Below, one piece after another: positions 26,300 to 34,943 of a stretch of DNA of 64,000 nt. How positions within the stretch are numbered: position 1 is the stretch's first letter; each line of letters starts with the position of its first letter. The stretch comes from Desulfocicer vacuolatum DSM 3385 (GTDB lineage: Bacteria > Desulfobacterota > Desulfobacteria > Desulfobacterales > Desulfobacteraceae): positions 62,001 to 126,000 of the forward strand of contig NZ_FWXY01000010.1 of the NCBI RefSeq assembly GCF_900176365.1. The letters are read 5' to 3'. A program made the position numbers and the translations under genes. The notes below the pieces were generated by a model. The model was not told where the DNA came from and made no database searches. It saw only the letters and a list, made by a program, of their open reading frames with translations.

Positions 26300-26399
26300 C
26301 AAAAAAAGTAAGACAATTGCTTTATACCGGGCATCCACTGCCGCCCACAACAAAGTTTAAAGGAGTGTCAGAACATGACCGCTATTGGAAAAAAACACC

Positions 26400-26870
26400 A
26401 TGGATCACATTGATTTTAAAATTCTCAAAATTCTCCAGACCAAGGCAAGGATTCCCAACGTTGAGGTGGCCAGAGAAATAGGCATGGCCCCATCGGCGGT
26501 CCTGGAACGTATAAAAAAACTGGAGGCCCAGGGAGTCATTGATGGATATGAAGTGCGTCTCAACCCCGATCAATTCGAGGGGTCACTCATTGCCTTTCTC
26601 CATGTCACCCTCACCCGGAATGCCCGGATAAAAGAGACAGCCATGGCCCTTGCCGACATGGCATCCATCCAGGAAGTCCATTACATTGCCGGAGAAGACG
26701 GCCTGATGCTCAAGGTCAGAGTTGCCGATACTTCGGCCCTGGAAACACTTTTGACCACCCGAATAAATCCCATGCCCTCCGTGGCCCGGACAAAAAGTTC
26801 TATTGTTCTTTCCACATTTAAAGAAACGGCAAAAATTCCTTTGCCGGAAACATATCACACCACCCCCTAA
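26400..26870 (+). CDS. Lrp/AsnC family transcriptional regulator
   Basis: The N-terminal winged helix-turn-helix (MDHIDFKILKILQTKARIPNVEVAREIGMAPSAVLERIKKLEAQGVI) is followed by the RAM ligand-binding domain (FLHVTLTRNARIKE ... VHYIAGEDGLMLKVRV ... VARTKSSIVLSTFKET). I start it at the ATG at 26400; a TTG at 26385 is in frame. The best binding site upstream (AAAGGAG) serves instead a 12-codon out-of-frame ORF at 26375-26413 that overlaps this start. It lies 17 bases before a decarboxylase gene it may control. Confidence 0.88.
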   Translation: MDHIDFKILKILQTKARIPNVEVAREIGMAPSAVLERIKKLEAQGVIDGYEVRLNPDQFEGSLIAFLHVTLTRNARIKETAMALADMASIQEVHYIAGEDGLMLKVRVADTSALETLLTTRINPMPSVARTKSSIVLSTFKETAKIPLPETYHTTP

Positions 26871-26887
26871 ATTTAAGGAGACTTACC

Positions 26888-28141
26888 ATGCCCATGTCCC
26901 AGGCATTTGAACAACGACTTTCAGCGGTAATAGATAAAACCATCCAACAGTTTGGCACCCCTTTTCACATCTATGATGAAGCAGGCATTAAAGAAACTGG
27001 AGAACAGGTTAAGCAGGCCTTTGCACGCATGGAGGGATTTCGGGAATATTTTGCCGTAAAAGCGTTGCCCAATCCCACCGTCATGACCCTTATGAAGGAT
27101 ATGGGGTTTGGTTTTGACTGCAGTTCATCCCCGGAACTGATGCTGGCCCGGCAGATTAACAGCCGGGGTGACGATCTGATGTTCACCTCCAATAATACCA
27201 GCCCGGAACAATTTTTAACGGCAGCGGAAAATGGAGGATGTATTCTGAATCTTGATGATATCTCTCTTATAGATAAGGTACCGGAGATGCCGGAACTGAT
27301 CTGTTTTCGCTATAATCCCGGCCCCCGGAGAAAGGGCAATAAGATCATTGGCAATCCCGTTGAAGCAAAGTACGGTGTAACCCACGAACAGATTGAATCT
27401 GCTTATCAAAAAGCCATGGACAGGGGTGCCACACGCTTTGGCATGCATACCATGCTGGCTTCCAACGAACTTAATTTTGAATACATTGTGGAAACCACAC
27501 GCATGCTCCTTGGCGTGGTGGAAGAGATATCACTTAAACTCAATATAGAGTTTGAATTCATTAATATCGGGGGTGGACTTGGCATTCCCTATCGCCCGGA
27601 ACAGAACAAAATAGATGTAAAAGCCATGGGAGAGGAAATTTTTGAACTCATGGAGTTGTTTAAAAAGAAAAACGGCTGGATTCCCCGCTTGTTCATGGAG
27701 AGTGGAAGATACATGACAGGCCCCCATGGTGCCCTGGTGACCAAAGTGATTAACCACAAAGACATCTATCGAAAATATGTGGGTGTGGATGCTTCCATGG
27801 CAGCCCTCATGCGGCCGGGTATGTATGACGCTTATCACCACATCCATATCCATGGTAAAGACGAAACCATGGACACCGAAGTGGTGGATGTGGTGGGACC
27901 TTTATGTGAAAATAATGATAAATTTGCCGTCCAGCGGGCGCTTCCGGTGACCCGGGAAGGGGATATTCTCATCATCCATGACACCGGTGCCCACGGCCAT
28001 GCCATGGGATTCAACTACAACGGGCAACTCCGACCCCAGGAATTACTGTTGCGCACCGACGGCACAGTGGCACTCATTCGAAGAAAAGAGACGGTGGAAG
28101 ATTATTTTGCCACATTGAAGTTTGATGCGCTGAGTGTCTAA
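26888..28141 (+). CDS. lysA: Diaminopimelate decarboxylase-like PLP enzyme
   Basis: A 417-residue alanine-racemase-fold PLP decarboxylase. The Schiff-base lysine is in EYFAVKALPNP near residue 58; GFDCSSSPELMLA, INIGGGLGIPYRP and FMESGRYMTGPHG are the glycine-rich cofactor-binding and family motifs; GDILIIHDTGAHGHAMGFNYNG provides the C-terminal active-site portion. It probably makes lysine from meso-diaminopimelate. AAGGAGA precedes the ATG. Linkage to an Lrp-type regulator suggests lysine- or amino-acid-responsive control; another basic amino-acid decarboxylase activity is less likely. Confidence 0.88.
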   Translation: MPMSQAFEQRLSAVIDKTIQQFGTPFHIYDEAGIKETGEQVKQAFARMEGFREYFAVKALPNPTVMTLMKDMGFGFDCSSSPELMLARQINSRGDDLMFTSNNTSPEQFLTAAENGGCILNLDDISLIDKVPEMPELICFRYNPGPRRKGNKIIGNPVEAKYGVTHEQIESAYQKAMDRGATRFGMHTMLASNELNFEYIVETTRMLLGVVEEISLKLNIEFEFINIGGGLGIPYRPEQNKIDVKAMGEEIFELMELFKKKNGWIPRLFMESGRYMTGPHGALVTKVINHKDIYRKYVGVDASMAALMRPGMYDAYHHIHIHGKDETMDTEVVDVVGPLCENNDKFAVQRALPVTREGDILIIHDTGAHGHAMGFNYNGQLRPQELLLRTDGTVALIRRKETVEDYFATLKFDALSV

Positions 28142-28244
28142 ACCGAACACTTTTTTGACCATGGGCGACTTTCCGGTTTCCTGCTGTAAAAAGATATTGG
28201 ATTTGTGTGCTCCTTGACGGCTGACCCAGACCGGCGGTCAGGGA

Positions 28245-28565
28245 CTTTTTTATAACTGCCACGGGCAGAGTGTATTCTGAGCCTGCTCTGCCCACAACAA
28301 AGCTTGAAATACACCCCAGATCTGCGAGGCATTTGATATAACGGGCATCTCCTGTCGGACACAACGAATATAGACAATGGTATTATACCGCCGCCCCCCC
28401 GATGGGCAATGGTCCCGGACCGGAACTGTAGACAGCTCAATTGTCCGGTTCCTATTACCCATCGGGGGGGCGGCTCTGCCTCAGGTTGCCTTGGAGGCTG
28501 CATTGTATATAACTGCCATGGGCAGATCATATTGGGATTTGACCTGCCCACAACGAAAAATGAAA
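28245..28565. repeat. Composite intergenic repeat
   Basis: Reverse module 1 (about 28254-28343), the linker CCTGTCGGACACAACGAATA, a full module 2 (about 28385-28500), and a variant module 1 with TGACCTGCCCACAACG (28504-28562). The variant is the same as that at 43600-43668. It sits between lysA and the enoyl-CoA hydratase gene, which are convergent. Confidence 0.85.
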
Positions 28566-28737
28566 CTCTAATTATTACAGCTCTTTGGATGGAGTTTTAT
28601 ATAAAAAACCAACATGGCTGTAAGCACCAGCCACAACGAATAATGAAAAAGTAGTTGCTGTGAGCATCCAGAACCTAATACCCAGCATCCAGTACCGACT
28701 TTTTCATATCAAAAACAAATACAAATATTTAGACAGA

Positions 28738-29460
28738 CTATTCTTTTATGAATAAATCCAATGTTTCAATGAAAACTGCGTCCTCTTTTTCCATCACTTC
28801 TATAATAGCTTTGTGCATGCGTTTTTTGTGTTCACCGAAAATACCCCTTTTTTTATGAAATGTGGCTGCAAAGCCCAGGGCATCGCTCATGAGCTCTTCC
28901 ACATTGGCACTTGCCTTTTCAATAATATGGTGCACTTCCATCTCATCGGCCCCCACCCTTTTACCGGTGAGTTTTAATTCATTGAATTTATATTCCGGTA
29001 TGGCTTTTCTAACAAAGGCAATCATCCCGGGCAAAAAGGGAATGCTGATATCCACCTCAGGAAAACAAAAAAATCCCCGATCTCTTTTCATGAATCGAAA
29101 ATCACAGGCACAAGCCAGCATGGCCCCATTACCAAAGGCATGGCCGTTGATGGCGGCAATGGTGGGAATGGGCATTTGAAGCAACCGCTTAAAAACACGA
29201 TTGGTGGTATACATAAAGGCTTTCATGGCGTCAAAATCATTTTCTTGAAGTCGTTGGCCCAGCCATTCAATATCAACCCCCTGGGAAAAATTCTTCACGT
29301 CATCGGAGGTTAAAACCAATGCGTACACCCCGTCGTCCGCCAGTACTTCATCAAAAATTTCATTGAGCCTTGTGGAAAAATCAAGATTTTGCAAATTTGC
29401 ACCATTGGACAGGGTAACAACGGCAACGGTTCCTTCTTTTTTCCAGTTTGCAATGGCCAT
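28738..29460 (-). CDS. Enoyl-CoA hydratase/isomerase family protein
   Basis: A 240-residue crotonase-fold protein: VVTLSNGANLQNLDFSTRLNEIFD at the N-terminus, SQGVDIEWLG, then PTIAAINGHAFGNGAMLACACDFRFM, the oxyanion-hole region. The usual catalytic Glu positions are not both evident (FPEVDISIPF contains one), so hydratase versus isomerase cannot be settled; it resembles delta3,delta2-enoyl-CoA isomerases. It is monocistronic here. Confidence 0.8.
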   Translation of the reverse strand: MAIANWKKEGTVAVVTLSNGANLQNLDFSTRLNEIFDEVLADDGVYALVLTSDDVKNFSQGVDIEWLGQRLQENDFDAMKAFMYTTNRVFKRLLQMPIPTIAAINGHAFGNGAMLACACDFRFMKRDRGFFCFPEVDISIPFLPGMIAFVRKAIPEYKFNELKLTGKRVGADEMEVHHIIEKASANVEELMSDALGFAATFHKKRGIFGEHKKRMHKAIIEVMEKEDAVFIETLDLFIKE

Positions 29461-30098
29461 ATCATCTCCTTGGATTTCATGTTGACGTTATTTTTAACGT
29501 TTCAGCTGATAAACATTGTTCATGATACTTATCTCAATTCATCGCAGATATCAAGACAAAACACCTTGACACCCATCAAAAATTAGATTGACAACCCAGG
29601 TTTTTTCTGAGTATCTTCAACCCAAGCTATTAATGGATAATAAGATATCAAGATGCGCGGATTTTTATTTGTATTCAGGCATCTTTCATGCAACTTCAAA
29701 GGTAGTTTCCATTTTTCAGTCAAGTTTTCCCGGGGAATTGGGTATCTCTGTCTGAAAATTGTAAAGCTAAAATGAAAGATATCCGTATTCAAAATGCATT
29801 TTTGCGGCACAATGGTTTTCCATGTATGAAAACCTCCAGCCCGGAAGATGAATAAAAAAACAAGCAGCCAGGTATATTATTACCCTAAATCGTCTTTATT
29901 TCTTTGAATCGTTTTAAACTAAAGAGGTTCCTGCAGCACATCACAAGCGGATGCCATACACCCTTCCATGGCGTGACAATTAAAACAAACGCTGAATACT
30001 GTATCAAGCACTTAAATGCCGGGAACAGTTAATCATGATATTTCCATGGTACCGGCAGAACCATGAAATGGTGTGTCCAGGAACTCCGGGAATGGATA
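29461..30098. other. Intergenic region, contains a degenerate palindromic element
   Basis: This is the divergent spacer between the crotonase-family gene and the HyuA-like operon. From 29678 to about 29785 it resembles the GGCAT-ended element (GGCATCTTTCATGCAACTTC, GTAGTTTCC, CCCGGGGAATTGGGTAT), with decayed right end AATGAAAGATATCC. No gene is visible in the rest; both promoters should be here. Confidence 0.45.
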
Positions 30099-31805
30099 AT
30101 GATCATTGGACTTGATGTTGGCGGAACGCATACAGATGCAGTTCTTTTAAGTAAACAGGGACTTGAACGACAGATAAAGGTACCCACGGATACGTCAAAT
30201 CTCTTTGAAACCGTGCTCACCGGATTCAACCACCTACTTGAAGATATTCCCATTGGCAAAATTAAAAGAGTGGTTATCAGCACCACTCTCACCACCAATG
30301 CCATTGTTCAAAAAGAATTAAACACCGTTGGCACCATTGTTTCTTCGGGTCCCGGCATTGATCCTGAGTGGTATCGCACCGATGAAAATTACCATGCCGT
30401 GGAAGGCTCCATTGATCACCGGGGCAGAGAAAGAGAACCCCTGAATCATAAGCAGATCCTTGCCATTGCAAAGAGCATGAAGGAAAAAGATATCACCACC
30501 CTTGGGGTCATTGGTAAATTTTCCGTGCGTAATCCAGCCCATGAACTTGAAATCCGGGATCTACTCAAAGATCAGTTTGACACCATTTTTCTGGGGCACC
30601 ATGTGTCCGGCAACCTTAATTTTCCCAGACGAATCGCCACGGTTCATCTCAATGCAGCGGTTTACGAAATGCACCGGGATTTTTTCCATGCCGTTAAAAA
30701 CTCACTGGAACAGAAAGGACTTCAAATTCCCATACAGATTCTCAAGGCCGACGGGGGTACCATGAACCTTGAATCTTCCATGTCATTTCCGGGACAGACC
30801 ATTCTTTCCGGTCCCGCCGCAAGTGTCATGGGCTCCATTGCCTATGCGCCGGGGGATATGGATGCCATGGTGCTTGACATCGGGGGAACCACCACGGATA
30901 TTGCCATTCTGGTGGATAAGGTTCCCCTGCTGGAGCCCCTTGGCATCCGGCGTGGGAAATATAAAAGCCTGATCCGATCTCTAAAAACCCATTCCCGGGG
31001 CATTGGCGGTGACAGCCATGTCCGGGTGGATGGCAACACCCTTAAAATCGGCCCCGAAAGACTGGGGCCTGCCATGGCCTTTGGCGGCCCTGCCCCCACC
31101 CCCACCGATGCCCTTGTATTTCTGAAGAAAATGAATTCCGGAGATCAACAGCTGGCCCAAAAGGGAATGGAGAACATTGCCCAGGCCCTGGGTAATACCC
31201 CGGAAGCAGCAGCCCGGGCAATTTTCAAACAGACCTGCACCATGATTCTGGATCAAGCCCGGGATCTGGTGCATCGCATCAACAGTAAACCTGTCTATAC
31301 CGTGCATGAATTTCTGGCCGGATATGCCATTGAACCCCAGAAAATTTTACTGCTCGGCGGCCCGGCATCCTATTTTGCCCAGGAGATTGAAACCCTGTCC
31401 GGTATCTCCACCGAAGTGGTACCGGCAAGTGCCGTTGCCAACGCCATAGGAGCAGCCCTGGCCAGAACCACCTGTGAGATTACCCTGCTTGCCGATACGG
31501 AACAGAAAAAAGCCATGGCCCCGGAAGAGGATTTCACCGCCCCCATTTCCCATAAATTCACCGAAGAAGATGCCGTGGAAACCACCCATGAACTTTTATT
31601 GAAAAAGGCCCTGAAATCAGGGGCCGACACCGAAGACATGGCCGTGGAAATCATTGAATATCAACAATTTAATATTGTACGAAATTTTTCGCCCCGGGGC
31701 AAAATATTTAAAGTCAAGATGCAGGTAAAACCCGGACTGATCAAAGCCTACGAGGCCGTTTGTCACCACTGCACCATCAACCCGGATATAGAAAAGGGGA
31801 TATAA
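30099..31805 (+). CDS. Hydantoinase/oxoprolinase family protein (HyuA-like)
   Basis: An ASKHA-fold ATPase related to N-methylhydantoinase A: IGLDVGGTHTDAVLL at the N-terminus is the phosphate loop, then VVISTTLTTNAIVQ, ILSGPAASVMGS and AMVLDIGGTTTDIAIL. Members hydrolyse or phosphorylate cyclic amides or carboxylates such as hydantoins and 5-oxoproline, or carboxylate acetone-like substrates; no HyuB partner is present, so substrate is open. I start at 30099 because the conserved strand begins there. The stop overlaps the next start as TAATG, so it is coupled to the HDAC-like gene. Confidence 0.85.
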   Translation: MIIGLDVGGTHTDAVLLSKQGLERQIKVPTDTSNLFETVLTGFNHLLEDIPIGKIKRVVISTTLTTNAIVQKELNTVGTIVSSGPGIDPEWYRTDENYHAVEGSIDHRGREREPLNHKQILAIAKSMKEKDITTLGVIGKFSVRNPAHELEIRDLLKDQFDTIFLGHHVSGNLNFPRRIATVHLNAAVYEMHRDFFHAVKNSLEQKGLQIPIQILKADGGTMNLESSMSFPGQTILSGPAASVMGSIAYAPGDMDAMVLDIGGTTTDIAILVDKVPLLEPLGIRRGKYKSLIRSLKTHSRGIGGDSHVRVDGNTLKIGPERLGPAMAFGGPAPTPTDALVFLKKMNSGDQQLAQKGMENIAQALGNTPEAAARAIFKQTCTMILDQARDLVHRINSKPVYTVHEFLAGYAIEPQKILLLGGPASYFAQEIETLSGISTEVVPASAVANAIGAALARTTCEITLLADTEQKKAMAPEEDFTAPISHKFTEEDAVETTHELLLKKALKSGADTEDMAVEIIEYQQFNIVRNFSPRGKIFKVKMQVKPGLIKAYEAVCHHCTINPDIEKGI

Positions 31806-33118
31806 TGCTCAAGGCAGCACATAAAACCGGTCTGGTCTTTTTTCCGGCCTTTGACTGGGCCATTGATCCAACCCACCCGGAACGGGAAGAGAGACTGTTG
31901 TACACCCAGGACCAAGTCACCGAAGAGGGAATTTTTGACATTGAAGGCATATTGGAGCTGAAGCCGGATCTGATCAACAATCAGGACATTCAGCGGGTCC
32001 ACTTCTGCCTCCCCGATGAGGAAAGCATCACCACTGAATCCCATCTTATCAGTGCGGGGGGGGCTGTGGCCATTGCCCAGGCTGTCATGGAAAAAAGGGT
32101 CAAACGGGGATTTGCCCTGGTGCGTCCTCCGGGACACCACGCCATGCGCATCAGCCATGGGGGAAGGGGATTTTGCCACATAAACATGGAAGCCATCATG
32201 GTGGAGTATATTCGGCGGCACTACGATGTAAAACGGGTGGCCATCATTGACACGGACTGCCACCACGGAGACGGTACCAATGACATTTACTGGCATGATC
32301 CCGACACATTGTTTATCTCCATTCACCAGGACGGCAGAACCCTGTATCCCGGTTCAGGGTTCACAGGGGAACTGGGGGGTCCCAATGCCCTTGGTTCCAA
32401 TTTAAACATCCCCCTGCCCCCGGGAACCGCCACACAAGGCTATCTTTATGTCCTTGAAAATACAATTCTTCCGGCCATTGAGGCGTTTAAACCTGATATT
32501 ATCGTTAACTCTGCAGGACAGGACAACCATTACACAGATCCCCTGACCAATATGAAATTCTGTGCCCAGGGCTATGCCGATCTCACCCGCCTTTTAAAAC
32601 CGGACATTGCGGTTTTAGAAGGGGGATATGCCATTGAAGGTGCCCTGCCCTACGTCAATCTTGGCATCATTATGGCCTTGGCAGGCCTTGACTATTCCCG
32701 GGTTGTGGAGCCCAATTACAATCCTGAAAAACTGCAACAGGCCCCCCATGTCACAGAAAAAATAGAAAAAACCGTGGAAATCATCAATGCCCACTGGAAC
32801 AATCGCCATCACCTGCGCGAATCTGCCGGGTCTCCAGGGGATATTCAGGAACGCCACCGGGAAATTTACTACGACACCGACAATATCCTTGAACGTCAGC
32901 AAGAAAAAATTCGAATATGCCGGGAATGCGGCGGAACATTTCAAATTGAATCCACCGCCATGCCGGGCTCCCGGGTGCTGGCCGTTCATATTCCCCAATA
33001 TGCCTGTCACAGTTGCCGGGAAAAGGGATATGAAATGTATGACGCTGCCCCGAAAAAAAAATATGACAAGGTAATTCTCCAAGACAAACCCCAGGACAGG
33101 TATGTTATAAAATCCTGA
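31805..33118 (+). CDS. Histone-deacetylase-like amidohydrolase with zinc ribbon
   Basis: Residues about 5-310 form the HDAC/AcuC-like arginase-fold domain: VRPPGHHAMRISHGGRGFCHIN (tandem His), AIIDTDCHHGDGTNDIYW (zinc ligands Asp/His), INSAGQDNHYTDPL-type Asp region, and VLEGGYAIEGA. The enzyme probably removes acetyl or another acyl group from a small polyamine-like amide or from protein lysine. Residues about 388-425 add a zinc ribbon (CRECGG ... YACHSC), an unusual C-terminal extension. AAGGGGATA precedes the ATG. It follows the HyuA-like gene and precedes epmA. Confidence 0.9.
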   Translation: MLKAAHKTGLVFFPAFDWAIDPTHPEREERLLYTQDQVTEEGIFDIEGILELKPDLINNQDIQRVHFCLPDEESITTESHLISAGGAVAIAQAVMEKRVKRGFALVRPPGHHAMRISHGGRGFCHINMEAIMVEYIRRHYDVKRVAIIDTDCHHGDGTNDIYWHDPDTLFISIHQDGRTLYPGSGFTGELGGPNALGSNLNIPLPPGTATQGYLYVLENTILPAIEAFKPDIIVNSAGQDNHYTDPLTNMKFCAQGYADLTRLLKPDIAVLEGGYAIEGALPYVNLGIIMALAGLDYSRVVEPNYNPEKLQQAPHVTEKIEKTVEIINAHWNNRHHLRESAGSPGDIQERHREIYYDTDNILERQQEKIRICRECGGTFQIESTAMPGSRVLAVHIPQYACHSCREKGYEMYDAAPKKKYDKVILQDKPQDRYVIKS

Positions 33119-33136
33119 GGTAATAGAGTAGATAAA

Positions 33137-34045
33137 ATGCAAAAACAGAAACATTTCTGTCTAAGAATGCGTGCCCGGATAATACAGGCCATCCGGGCAT
33201 TTTTTATTAAAAACGGATACCTTGAGGTGGAAACCCCTTTAAGGATACCTGCGCCCATTCCAGAAGCCCACATTGACGGATTTGAATCTGAAGAGTGGTA
33301 TCTTCAATCCTCTCCGGAAATCTGCATGAAACGCATGGCAGCCATGGGATATGAAAAAATATTTCAAATCTGCAAATGCTTTAGAAAAGAAGAGCGGGGG
33401 GATCGGCATCTCACAGAGATGACCCTTCTGGAATGGTACACCAAGGGGTTTACCTATAAAGAACTCATGGCACAAACCGCAGAACTGATCCGATATGTGG
33501 GTCTTGAGACCGGGGGAACAAAACAACTCATATATGGAGATAAAACCATTTTTCTGGACAGGCCCTGGGAATACATCACCGTGGCCCGGGCCTTTGAAAC
33601 CCACGCAGATATCTCCATGGAAAGGGCCATGGCCAAGGGGATCTTTGATGAAGTGATGGCCTTTGACATCGAACCCGAACTGGGAAAAAACCGTCCTGCC
33701 TTTCTCTTTGACTATCCTGCGGCCATGGGGGCACTGGCCCGGCTCAAACCCAATGATTCGGGCATTGCAGAACGCTTTGAACTTTACATTGCGGGCATGG
33801 AGCTGGCCAATGGGTTTTCTGAACTCACCGATCCCCAGGAGCAGCAACTGCGATTCAGCAATGAACTTGCTTTGAAAAAAAACGCAGGAAAAAAATTAAC
33901 GCCCATGCCCTGCAACTTTCTTAAAGATCTTGAACATCTCCCGGATACCGCCGGCATTGCATTGGGCGTTGACCGCCTTGTCATGCTCTTTGCCAATGTG
34001 GACACCATTGACCAGGTGGTGGCATTTACGCCGGAAACCCTGTGA
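33137..34045 (+). CDS. epmA: EF-P lysine lysyltransferase EpmA (GenX/PoxA)
   Basis: A 302-residue class II lysyl-tRNA-synthetase-like protein without the anticodon-binding domain. Motif 1 is GYLEVETPLRIPAP, motif 2 FQICKCFRKEERGDRHLTEMTLLEWY, motif 3 GIALGVDRLVML; SSPEICMKRMAAMG is typical of EpmA. The family attaches beta-lysine or lysine to elongation factor P. Neither efp nor epmB is in the window. It is 18 bases after the HDAC-like gene and probably in the same operon. Confidence 0.92.
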   Translation: MQKQKHFCLRMRARIIQAIRAFFIKNGYLEVETPLRIPAPIPEAHIDGFESEEWYLQSSPEICMKRMAAMGYEKIFQICKCFRKEERGDRHLTEMTLLEWYTKGFTYKELMAQTAELIRYVGLETGGTKQLIYGDKTIFLDRPWEYITVARAFETHADISMERAMAKGIFDEVMAFDIEPELGKNRPAFLFDYPAAMGALARLKPNDSGIAERFELYIAGMELANGFSELTDPQEQQLRFSNELALKKNAGKKLTPMPCNFLKDLEHLPDTAGIALGVDRLVMLFANVDTIDQVVAFTPETL

Positions 34046-34064
34046 AAAATTCCAAAATCAGCAT

Positions 34065-34102
34065 GGTTCATTGCCGCGTTACGCTTTCAAGAGCAATGAA
34101 CC
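34065..34102 (+). terminator. Hairpin between convergent epmA and DUF134 genes
   Basis: GGTTCATTGC (34065-34074) pairs with GCAATGAACC (34093-34102), followed by TGTTTTCAG. This is a plausible terminator for the epmA operon with a weak T tract. Confidence 0.45.
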
Positions 34103-34169
34103 TGTTTTCAGGGATAAACTTTTCAAAAAGTGTCAACCGGTTGCGGATCATATGAAGGATGCCAAAACA

Positions 34170-34586
34170 TCAGGCATTTTTTAGACGAACAATATCCCCG
34201 GAACCGCAGGACGGACATTTTTCAGGACGTCCGGTTCCCGGGGCCTCTTCCCACTCATGGCTGCAATCCTCGCAGTTGAACAATCTGGGGCTCTCCACCA
34301 TTTCATAGGTACCGCCCTGGATATTAATGGCCTTTCCAGAAATAATGGCATCGGCAATGATGCGGCGGGCATTTCTAAGAATCCTGCCAAACGTGGCTCT
34401 GGAAACCCCCATGAGTTCTCCGCCCTCTTCGTGGGAAAGGCCCTGGAGATCCGCCAGGCGAATGGCCTCCCGCTCATCCACAGTGAGGACAATCTCCTCA
34501 AGATCCAGCATGGGAATCCCCCTGGGTTTAAAATAGCTGACTTCCGGATTAAAACCTACTTTTCTGCTTATTATGGGTCTTACCAT
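34170..34586 (-). CDS. DUF134 DNA-binding-like protein with zinc ribbon
   Basis: The N-terminal half matches DUF134: FKPRGIPMLDLEEIVLTVDEREAIRLADLQGLSHEEGGELMGVSRATFGRIL, a sigma-70-region-4-like helix-turn-helix. The C-terminal part is a zinc ribbon (FNCEDCSHEWEE ... PEKCPSCGSG). It is probably a small transcription factor; its target is unknown. Length is 138 residues. Confidence 0.88.
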   Translation of the reverse strand: MVRPIISRKVGFNPEVSYFKPRGIPMLDLEEIVLTVDEREAIRLADLQGLSHEEGGELMGVSRATFGRILRNARRIIADAIISGKAINIQGGTYEMVESPRLFNCEDCSHEWEEAPGTGRPEKCPSCGSGDIVRLKNA

Positions 34587-34624
34587 TTTCTTTTCCAGTA
34601 ATTATTTTAAATAACTATATTTTT

Positions 34625-34866
34625 TATATGAAAAGGCAGCCTCCAGGGCAACCTCAGCAGAGCCGCCCCTCCGACGGGCAATAGGAACCGGACAATTGAG
34701 CTGTCTACAGTTCCGGTCCGGGCCCATTGCCCGTCGGGGGGGCGGCGCTATAATACCATTTGGCTCCGCGTCTACGACCCTATCTTTGTTGTGTCCCACA
34801 GGAAATGCCCATTTATATGAAATATTCCGAAAATGCGGGATGTATTTCAAGCTTTATTGTGGGCAG
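34625..34866. repeat. Composite intergenic repeat
   Basis: Reverse module 2 (GGCAGCCTCCAGGGCAACC, then GCCCCTCCGACGGGCAAT, inner GGAACCGGACAATTGAGC, GCCCGTCGGGGGGGCGGC) is followed by a forward partial module 1 (ATATGAAATATTCCG ... AAGCTTTATTGTGGGCAG). It lies between the sat terminator and the DUF134 gene. Confidence 0.85.
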
Positions 34867-34867
34867 A

Positions 34868-34909
34868 ACAAAAAAGAGGGGTTTCCATTTTGCAGGAAAA
34901 CCCCTCTTC
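34868..34909 (-). terminator. Intrinsic terminator of sat
   Basis: On the minus strand AAGAGGGGTTTT and AAACCCCTCTT form a stem with loop CCTGCAAAATGG, followed by TTTTTGTTC. It lies about 35 bases after the sat stop codon. Confidence 0.9.
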
Positions 34910-34943
34910 ATATTTTAGCACTCAGATTTCAAACAAGTCGGTC

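Noticed and set aside
30063-30098. Twelve extra N-terminal residues on the HyuA-like protein
   Set aside because: The conserved phosphate-binding strand begins at the ATG at 30099, so the upstream start adds non-homologous residues.
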